22,310 bases of DNA from Thiobacillus sp. UBA6205 (lineage in GTDB: Bacteria > Pseudomonadota > Gammaproteobacteria > Burkholderiales > Thiobacillaceae): assembly GCA_002421825.1 (NCBI GenBank), contig DISR01000055.1, positions 1 to 22,310 of the forward strand. The letters run 5' to 3'. Positions 16,526-22,310 of the stretch are shown piece by piece. The translations under genes were made by a program, and so were the position numbers. The notes below the pieces were generated by a model. It was not told the DNA's origin. It saw only the letters and a program-made list of their open reading frames with translations, and did not search any database. Numbering within the stretch: position 1 is the stretch's first letter; every line of letters begins with the position of its first letter.

Positions 16526-18466
16526 ATGAAATTGCGGAGATTGGGGTGGGCAGTGGCAGCACTGGCCTTGCCGGCGCATGCCGCTACGCTGACGGAAATC
16601 GATTTTCTCGGTGACTTGCCAGTGGTGCTGTCGGCGTCGCGCCTCGCGCAGCCGCTGGCACGGGCGCCGGCGGCGGTGACCGTCATCGACCGGGAGATGA
16701 TCCGCGCTTCCGGCTTTCACGACCTCCCCGACCTGCTGCGCCTGGTGCCCGGATTCAACGTGGCCTATACCCGCGACAATACTTGGGGCGTGGGTTACCA
16801 CGGCATGGGCGACGCGTTTTCGCGCCGCATGCAGGTGCTGATCGACGGCCGTTCGGTCTATCAGCCCGCCTTCGGCCAGACCCCCTGGGCCTATCTGCCG
16901 CTGGCCGTCGAAGACATCGAGCGCATCGAGGTGGTGCGCGGACCCAACGCCGCCGCCTACGGCGCCAATGCCTTCTTCGGTGTGATCAACATCATCACCA
17001 GGGACCCGTCGCAGACGCAGGGCGGACACGTTTCCGCGCAGGCAGGCGAGCAGGGCAATGGCGGCATCATGGCCCGCTACGGCGCAAGCAATGGCGATTT
17101 CCGCTTTCGGCTGTCGCTGTCCGAGCAGCGCCGCGACCGCTTCGACGCCCAGGCCGAGGAAACCGCCACGCGCCACGTCGATTTCAGGGGCGACTACCGT
17201 CTTTCCGATAGCGATGAGTTGGTCGTCAATCTCGCGGCCAGCCGCGGCGACTGGCGCCAGGGCCGGTCTGGCGATCCCTTCGAGCCAATACGCGGTCTCG
17301 ACGTCGGCAGCGAGCACGTTCAGCTGCAATTCAGGCGCGTGGTCGACCAAGCCACGGAATGGTCGCTGCAGTTCTATCACATTCGCAGCTTCATCGACGA
17401 CGGCTTCACCGTGAGGGATTACCCCTTGATTCCCGGCCCGCCGCCGGACTTGTTCGTCGATGTTTCCGCCGATCTTGCGCAGACCCAGTGGCGCGAGGAT
17501 GTCGAGTTCCAGATGATCATGGGCATGAATCCGGCCACCCGCCTGGTCTGGGGTGCGGAGGCCCGCTGGGAAGGGGTCGAGGCACCGGGTTTTTTCAGCG
17601 GGGATGACAGCCATAGCGGCGCCCTGTACCGGCTGTTCGGCAACATCGAGTGGATGCTGACCGAAAACTGGATCGTCAATGGCGGGATCATGGCCGAACA
17701 CCACTATTACACCGGCCTCGATTTCTCGCCGCGCCTGGCGGTGAACTACGCTTGGTCGCCGGATCATGCCTTGCGGGCATCGGTCGGCCTGGCTTACCGC
17801 TCGCCGACTTTCTTCGAAGCGGACGGTGACGTGCGCTTTTTCACCAGCACGGGCATGTTCCTGACCCAACGCTTCGCCCCGAACAAAAGCCTGCAACCGG
17901 AAAAAATCCTTTCCCGCGAAATCGGCTACGTTGGCCACGTGCGTCCGCTGGACCTGCGCATCGACGCACGGCTGTTCAATGACAGGGTGAGCAGGATTGT
18001 CGGCAACGAGGATATCGATCCTGGCACAGGCGAAACCTTCCAGGCGGACAACATGAACCACGCCGACATTCGCGGAGCCGATGTGCAGCTGCGCTGGCAG
18101 CCGCACCGGGATGTCGATTTGATCCTGAATTACGCGCGCGTGATGATCGATTCAAACGAAGCCGACATCGAGCAATCCGCTCCCCGGAACAACTTCTCCG
18201 CACTGGGCATCTGGCGGCCGGCCGCCGGCTGGGAGGCCAGCGCAGGCGTCTATCGGGTGGGATATATGAAGTGGCTCGACGACGGCGATGAGACGGAGGC
18301 GTTCACCCGTGTCGATGTGCGTTTGGCGCGGCGCTGGAACTGGCAGGGGCATGAGATGGAGCTCACGCTGGTCGGACAGAATCTGGGGGGCGAGCGCTAT
18401 GCCGAATTCCGCCCCAATAACCAGTTCGATACACGTGCCTATGCGGGACTGGCTGTTGATTGGTAG
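16526..18466 (+). CDS. TonB-dependent outer-membrane receptor 1
   Basis: A 646-aa TonB-dependent receptor. A signal peptide (MKLRRLGWAVAALALPAHA) is followed by TLTEIDFLGDLPVVLSASRL, a possible TonB-box region. The plug domain (about residues 30-165) has VTVIDREMIRASGFHDLPDL, LRLVPGFNVAY, VLIDGRSVY and IEVVRGPNAAAYGANAFFGV. The beta barrel follows and ends in AYAGLAVDW, with the terminal aromatic residue used for barrel insertion. Ligand unknown: no siderophore, cobalamin or metal genes are adjacent. It starts 24 nt after ssb, and a paralogous receptor follows, so the three may be co-transcribed. The gene is intact. Confidence 0.9.
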   Translation: MKLRRLGWAVAALALPAHAATLTEIDFLGDLPVVLSASRLAQPLARAPAAVTVIDREMIRASGFHDLPDLLRLVPGFNVAYTRDNTWGVGYHGMGDAFSRRMQVLIDGRSVYQPAFGQTPWAYLPLAVEDIERIEVVRGPNAAAYGANAFFGVINIITRDPSQTQGGHVSAQAGEQGNGGIMARYGASNGDFRFRLSLSEQRRDRFDAQAEETATRHVDFRGDYRLSDSDELVVNLAASRGDWRQGRSGDPFEPIRGLDVGSEHVQLQFRRVVDQATEWSLQFYHIRSFIDDGFTVRDYPLIPGPPPDLFVDVSADLAQTQWREDVEFQMIMGMNPATRLVWGAEARWEGVEAPGFFSGDDSHSGALYRLFGNIEWMLTENWIVNGGIMAEHHYYTGLDFSPRLAVNYAWSPDHALRASVGLAYRSPTFFEADGDVRFFTSTGMFLTQRFAPNKSLQPEKILSREIGYVGHVRPLDLRIDARLFNDRVSRIVGNEDIDPGTGETFQADNMNHADIRGADVQLRWQPHRDVDLILNYARVMIDSNEADIEQSAPRNNFSALGIWRPAAGWEASAGVYRVGYMKWLDDGDETEAFTRVDVRLARRWNWQGHEMELTLVGQNLGGERYAEFRPNNQFDTRAYAGLAVDW

Positions 18467-18478
18467 GATAAGCCAGAG

Positions 18479-18499
18479 GAGAGGGGGGAGGCCCCTCTC
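18479..18499 (+). other. Hairpin between the two receptor genes
   Basis: GAGAGGGG (18479-18486) and CCCCTCTC (18492-18499) form a perfect 8-bp stem with a 5-nt loop, 13 nt after the stop of receptor 1. There is no T-run, so it looks like an mRNA-stabilising or partial-attenuation hairpin rather than a full terminator. Confidence 0.45.
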
Positions 18500-18553
18500 G
18501 ATGACAAGGGATGGCCCCTTTGCCGGGCCCCTGAACATGACAGGCGACAGATA

Positions 18554-20548
18554 ATGGAAATGCGGGGGGCTCTGGCATGCATGTACGCGCTGACTTTGCC
18601 CGCGCATGCCGCCACACTGACGGAAACCGATTTCCTCGATGAACTGCCGGTGGTGCTGACCGTCTCCAAGATGGCGCAGCCCCTGCAGGACAGCCCCTCT
18701 TCGGTGACCGTCATCGACCAGGACATGATCCGCGCCTCGGGTTACCAGGACATCCCAGACCTCTTGCGCCTGGTGCCGGGATTTTCCGTGGCCTATACCC
18801 GCGACAATACTTTCGCAGTCGGCTATCACGGCTTCGCCGATGCCTATTCGCGGCGCTTCCAGGTGCTGGTGGACGGGCGCTCCATTTACATGCCGCACTA
18901 TGGCGAAGTGGGCTGGAGCACCCTGCCGCTGGCGATCGAGGACGTCGAGCGCATCGAAGTGGTGCGCGGCCCCAATGCCGCGGTGTACGGCGCCAACGCC
19001 TTTTTCGCCATCATCAACGTCGTTTCCAAGGACCCTTCGCAGACCCGCGGCAAGCTCGCGAGCGCGCTTGCGGGCGAGCAGAACATGGCGGGAGCGGTGT
19101 TGAGGTACGGCGGCGGGGAGGGCGACCTGCGCTACCGGCTGACGCTTTCCAGCCAGCATCGCGACCGTTTCGAGAAAACCTACTATGACCGCTCCAATGA
19201 CAGGCACACGGATTATTACGAGCGCAGCTATACGCGCTTCCTGAACGGCCGTTGGGACTACCAGTTGTCGAACACGGACGAGCTTTCCGCCCAGGTCGGC
19301 CTGACGGGCGGGAACTGGAATGCGGGGAGCGAGCGACACACGGAGGAAAGCCGCACTTCCGAACCCTTGGGCGGCTTTGCGCAAGTTCGGTTCGCGCGCG
19401 CAGCGAGCGCGGACGAGGAATGGAGCGTCCAGTTCAGCCACAGCTATAACGACAACGGACAGGACGACTTCGTCGCGCCGTTCGTGTCGAAGAATTATTC
19501 GACGGATATTTTCGTACATCCCGATCTCAGGCAGTGGCGCACCCAGCTGGATTTCTCCTCGACGCACAGGCTAAGCCCGCACCTGCGCCTGGCATGGGGC
19601 GGCGAACTGCGCCACGAGGCGGTGCAGGGGCTGGGCGTTTACGACACGCGCGGCAGGCAGGATGGCGTGTTGGCCAGCCTGTTCGCCCATGCCGAATGGC
19701 AGGCCGGCGCGGACTGGCTGGTGCAGGGCGGCGCGCAGATCGGCCACCATTATTTCACCGGGTTCGAGGTTTCGCCGCGCCTGGCGGTGAGCTACCGGCT
19801 CAACCCGCGGCATACCCTGCGCTGGGCGGTCTCGCGCGCCACGCGCGCGCCGACTTTCTACGAGCAGGACGGCAATCACGGCTTCCGCAATCTTGCGGGC
19901 GAGATGGTCGACCAGTACGTGATCCCATCGGACGGCCTGGATCCGGAAATCAACACTTCGGTGGAGATGGGCTACCTGGGGCAATGGCCGGAATGGGGCG
20001 GACAGCTCGACGTGAGGCTGTACCGCGACCATGTCACCGATTACATCGGGCAAACCAGCTACCGCGAGCTGCGCACATTCGGCGCGGGAGAGTCCTATAA
20101 CGACAAGTATTTCCAGTACGTCAACGGCGGCACGCTGGACGTGACCGGCCTGGATGCGCAACTGGTGTGGAAGCCGCACCGCGATTTTTCGCTGCATCTG
20201 GCCCAGTCGTTCGCCCATGTCGACGCCAGCCATGACACCGCTGACGACGACATGCCCGAGTCCGCCCCCGACTGGATCACCAGCGTGCTGGCCAACTGGC
20301 GCATCGGTGCCGGCTTCAGCCTTTCCGCCGCCGTCTACCATAGCGACCGCATGATGTGGCTGACCGAGGGCGACCTCACCCAGAGCTACACCCGCGCCGA
20401 TTTCCGTTTGGCGAAGCAGTTCAAGCTGAATGGCGTGGAGGCGGAATGGGCGTTGGGGGTGCAGAACCTCGGCGAGGATTACGCCGAATTCCGCCGCGAG
20501 AACGTCTTCGGCCGCCGCGCCTATGGCAGCCTGCGCTTCGCCTGGTAG
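18554..20548 (+). CDS. TonB-dependent outer-membrane receptor 2 (tandem paralogue)
   Basis: A 664-aa paralogue of the preceding receptor. The plug is strongly similar: TLTETDFLDELPVVLTVSKM, SVTVIDQDMIRASGYQDIPD, LLRLVPGFSVAYTRDNTF, VLVDGRSIY and VRGPNAAVYGANAFFAIINV. The barrel is much more diverged and ends in AYGSLRFAW. The signal peptide is short (MEMRGALACMYALTLPAHA), with a weak basic start; ATG 18560 is an alternative that aligns with receptor 1. The pair probably arose by tandem duplication, with the plug conserved and the barrel free to take another ligand. No clear Shine-Dalgarno sequence is visible. Ligand unknown. Confidence 0.9.
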   Translation: MEMRGALACMYALTLPAHAATLTETDFLDELPVVLTVSKMAQPLQDSPSSVTVIDQDMIRASGYQDIPDLLRLVPGFSVAYTRDNTFAVGYHGFADAYSRRFQVLVDGRSIYMPHYGEVGWSTLPLAIEDVERIEVVRGPNAAVYGANAFFAIINVVSKDPSQTRGKLASALAGEQNMAGAVLRYGGGEGDLRYRLTLSSQHRDRFEKTYYDRSNDRHTDYYERSYTRFLNGRWDYQLSNTDELSAQVGLTGGNWNAGSERHTEESRTSEPLGGFAQVRFARAASADEEWSVQFSHSYNDNGQDDFVAPFVSKNYSTDIFVHPDLRQWRTQLDFSSTHRLSPHLRLAWGGELRHEAVQGLGVYDTRGRQDGVLASLFAHAEWQAGADWLVQGGAQIGHHYFTGFEVSPRLAVSYRLNPRHTLRWAVSRATRAPTFYEQDGNHGFRNLAGEMVDQYVIPSDGLDPEINTSVEMGYLGQWPEWGGQLDVRLYRDHVTDYIGQTSYRELRTFGAGESYNDKYFQYVNGGTLDVTGLDAQLVWKPHRDFSLHLAQSFAHVDASHDTADDDMPESAPDWITSVLANWRIGAGFSLSAAVYHSDRMMWLTEGDLTQSYTRADFRLAKQFKLNGVEAEWALGVQNLGEDYAEFRRENVFGRRAYGSLRFAW

Positions 20549-20599
20549 GGGCTGCCGCCGCGTACGTATAAGCTGCTGCTTATAAACGGATTTTTGGTG

Positions 20600-20605
20600 T
20601 AAAAT
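20600..20605 (+). promoter_or_regulatory. Candidate -10 box for the FmdB-type gene
   Basis: TAAAAT lies 33 nt before the ATG in an AT-rich patch after the receptor gene. The matching -35 is poor. AGGAG at 20627-20631 is the ribosome site. Confidence 0.3.
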
Positions 20606-20637
20606 CGGCGGCAATCTAACTGTTTCAGGAGTAAATC

Positions 20638-20895
20638 ATGCCGATTTATGCCTATGCCTGTTCCGCCTGCGGCCATGCCGAGGACGTGATGCAGAAAATG
20701 TCGGACGCGCCGCTGACCGCCTGTCCAAAATGCGGAGCGGAAAGCTTCGCCAAACAGGTCACGGCCGCCGGCTTTGCCCTCAAGGGCAGCGGCTGGTACG
20801 CCACCGACTTCAAGGGCGGCTCCAGGCCTGCCGAGAAGAAGGAAGAGACCCCGGCGCCCGCCTGCGGCAGCGGCGGTTGCGGCGCCTGTTCGTGA
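20638..20895 (+). CDS. FmdB-family zinc ribbon protein
   Basis: An 85-aa small regulatory-type protein of the FmdB/CxxC_CXXC_SSSS family. The N-terminal zinc ribbon is MPIYAYACSACGH ... CPKCG (two CxxC pairs), followed by GFALKGSGWYATDF, both hallmarks of the family. The tail is low-complexity and ends in ACGSGGCGACS, with more cysteines. Its molecular role is not established. The order FmdB-type gene, DUF502 gene, aspS is common in betaproteobacteria and supports the call. AGGAG precedes the ATG at good spacing. Confidence 0.93.
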   Translation: MPIYAYACSACGHAEDVMQKMSDAPLTACPKCGAESFAKQVTAAGFALKGSGWYATDFKGGSRPAEKKEETPAPACGSGGCGACS

Positions 20896-20942
20896 CCCGG
20901 TGCTTGGGCAGGCAAGGGGCGCGGTTACCGCGCCCTGATTTT

Positions 20943-21046
20943 TTGAACAAGGAGGACAAGAGGACGGGAGTGCGGCGATGTGTAAACGACTCACGCCTGA
21001 AAGTGGTTTTCCTCTCGTCCTCCTGTCCTCTTTGTAAATAAAGCCT
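20943..21046. repeat. Palindromic intergenic repeat, copy 2
   Basis: This is the inverted counterpart of the 189-263 repeat. Arms AAGAGGACGGGAG (20958-20970) and CTCCTGTCCTCTT (21020-21032) pair at 12 of 13 positions around a longer, unrelated 49-nt core. Matching flanks (TTGAACAAGGAGGACAAGAG on the left and TCCTCTTTGTA..AAGCCTT on the right) show common descent. It lies between the FmdB-type gene and the DUF502 gene. Confidence 0.75.
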
Positions 21047-21092
21047 TGCGAGACTTTCATTTTCCGCCGCCCGGCCGTGGACTGAAACAAAC

Positions 21093-21725
21093 ATGAAACG
21101 CTATTTCATCACCGGCCTGCTGATCTGGGTGCCGCTGGGCATCACCCTGTGGGTGCTGGACCTGCTCATCGGCACCATGGATCAAAGCCTGCAACTGCTG
21201 CCGGAAAGCTGGCTGCCGCAGGCCTGGCTCGGCTTCCGCGTGCCGGGCCTGGGGGTGATCCTCACCCTGCTGGTGATCTTCGTCACCGGCCTGGCCGCGG
21301 CCAACATCATCGGCCAGCGCCTGGTGGATTTCTGGGAAAGCTTCCTGCTGCGCATCCCGGTGGTGAACACCATCTACAACAGCGTGAAGCAGGTTTCCGA
21401 CACCCTGCTGGCCAGCGACGGCCATGCGTTCAGGAAAGTGCTGCTGGTGCGCTACCCGCATCCCGAGGCCTGGTCGATTGCCTTCCAGACCAAGCTGCCG
21501 GACACGGTGACTGACAAGCTGATGGAAGAGCATGTGGCGGTGTTCATCCCCACGGCGCCCAGCCCGGTCAACGGCTTTTACTTCTTCGTCAGAAAGAGCG
21601 AGACCATCGAGCTCGGCATGAGCGTTGACATGGCCCTGAAAATCATCGTGTCCATGGGCGTGGCAAGCGAGAACAGCGCCGCCAGGGCGGACAAACTGCG
21701 CTCGCGCTATGCCGGCAATCAATGA
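21093..21725 (+). CDS. DUF502 family membrane protein
   Basis: A 210-aa inner-membrane protein with two helices near the N-terminus (LLIWVPLGITLWVLDLLIG and GLGVILTLLVIFVTGLAAAN) and a soluble C-terminal domain. Family landmarks include RIPVVNTIYNSVKQVSDTLL, VRYPHPEAWSIAF and VFIPTAPSPVNGFYFFV. Function is unknown. It lies between the FmdB-type gene and aspS, as in related bacteria. Upstream is the palindromic repeat, so its promoter may lie within or just after that element (21033-21092). Confidence 0.93.
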   Translation: MKRYFITGLLIWVPLGITLWVLDLLIGTMDQSLQLLPESWLPQAWLGFRVPGLGVILTLLVIFVTGLAAANIIGQRLVDFWESFLLRIPVVNTIYNSVKQVSDTLLASDGHAFRKVLLVRYPHPEAWSIAFQTKLPDTVTDKLMEEHVAVFIPTAPSPVNGFYFFVRKSETIELGMSVDMALKIIVSMGVASENSAARADKLRSRYAGNQ

Positions 21726-21762
21726 GCACAAACAAGCAATTACCGAGACAAACAACATCATG

Positions 21763-22310
21763 ATGCGTACCCATACCTGCGGCGAAGTGAATGCCGCGCA
21801 CATCGGCCAAACAGTGACCTTCTGCGGCTGGGCGCACCGCCGCCGCGACCACGGCGGGGTGATCTTCATCGACCTGCGCGATAGATATGGCCTGGTGCAG
21901 ATCGTGTGCGATCCCGACATGGGCGAGGACTTCAGGCATGCGGAAGGCGTGCGCAACGAGTTCGTGCTGCGCATCACCGGCAACGTGCGCGCCCGCCCCG
22001 AGGGTACGGCCAACCCCAACATGTCTACCGGCGAAATCGAGGTGCTGGCGAAAAAGATCGAAGTGCTGAATGCTGCTGCCACCCCGCCCTTCCTCATCGA
22101 CGATGACAACATCAACGAGAACACGCGCCTCACCTACCGCTACCTCGACCTGCGCCGCGAACCGATGCAGAAGAACATGGCGCTCAGATACCGCATGGCC
22201 AAGGTGATGCGCGACTACCTCGATCACCAGGCGTTCATGGAAGTGGAAACGCCCATGCTGACGCGTTCCACGCCGGAAGGCGCGCGCGACTACCTGGTGC
22301 CCTCGCGCGT
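21763..22310 (+). CDS. aspS: Aspartyl-tRNA synthetase (partial, N-terminal part)
   Basis: The first ~182 residues of AspRS, which charges tRNA-Asp; the rest runs off the right edge. The OB-fold anticodon-binding domain is clear (MRTHTCGEVNAAHIGQTVTF, CGWAHRRRDHGGVIFIDLRD, GLVQIVCDP). The start of the class II catalytic core follows: NTRLTYRYLDLRREPMQKNM, then FMEVETPMLTRSTPEGARDY, motif 1 and its neighbourhood. ATG 21763 matches the family's MRTHxCG start; an ATG directly before it (21760) adds one Met. It follows the DUF502 gene by 37 nt and is likely co-transcribed. Confidence 0.95.
   Translation, partial: MRTHTCGEVNAAHIGQTVTFCGWAHRRRDHGGVIFIDLRDRYGLVQIVCDPDMGEDFRHAEGVRNEFVLRITGNVRARPEGTANPNMSTGEIEVLAKKIEVLNAAATPPFLIDDDNINENTRLTYRYLDLRREPMQKNMALRYRMAKVMRDYLDHQAFMEVETPMLTRSTPEGARDYLVPSR

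Noticed and set aside
16517..19567. Long minus-strand frames (16517-18106 and 18152-19567) opposite the TonB receptors
   Set aside because: They mirror the two receptors; their similarity to each other reflects only the receptors' paralogy.

Overview
The window looks like chromosomal DNA of a GC-rich, sulfur-oxidising betaproteobacterium (Sulfuricella/Thiobacillus/Gallionellaceae-like). The main clue is an aprM-aprB-aprA operon for dissimilatory adenylylsulfate (APS) reductase. The AprM membrane partner is typical of beta/gammaproteobacterial sulfur oxidisers that lack QmoABC. The other core genes (uvrA, ssb, FmdB-type zinc ribbon, DUF502 protein, aspS) fit this. The taxonomic placement is inferred from gene content only.

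Layout. (1) 1-1318, minus strand: an RND efflux operon, with a periplasmic adaptor lipoprotein followed by the cut-off start of the inner-membrane pump; a palindromic repeat sits between them. (2) 1540-2971, plus strand: an ECF/SigZ-like sigma factor with a cysteine-containing tail, then arsM (arsenite methyltransferase). (3) 2972-4990: a sparse accessory stretch with a lipoprotein, a 64-residue small protein, and a scar made of aprA 3'-end and uvrA 3'-end fragments. (4) 4991-9436: aprMBA on the plus strand, facing a convergent rhodanese/metallo-beta-lactamase fusion (persulfide dioxygenase type). (5) 9437-11324: a second uvrA fragment, then an HflX-family GTPase. (6) 11473-14298, minus strand: intact uvrA. 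(7) 14372-16501, plus strand: a YajR-like MFS transporter and ssb, separated only by a 266-bp MITE-like element with perfect 31-bp terminal inverted repeats and a TAA target duplication. (8) 16526-20548: two tandem paralogous TonB-dependent receptors. (9) 20638-22310: FmdB-type zinc ribbon, DUF502 membrane protein and the start of aspS.

How the genes work together. AprMBA would oxidise sulfite plus AMP to APS at the inner face of the membrane. The rhodanese/MBL fusion probably handles persulfide and yields sulfite, so the two convergent units form a plausible sulfane-sulfur to sulfite to APS module. The sigma factor and ArsM form a probable arsenic-response pair.

The least ordinary parts are not whole genes. 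They are (a) three degraded 3'-end fragments of aprA and uvrA around the apr cluster, each about 89% identical by eye to the intact gene, with two complementary uvrA breakpoints at a GCC-repeat tract; (b) the MITE ending one base before the ssb start codon; and (c) a dispersed pyrimidine/purine palindrome in two intergenic gaps about 20.7 kb apart. I saw no tRNA, rRNA, CRISPR array or intact transposase/integrase gene.
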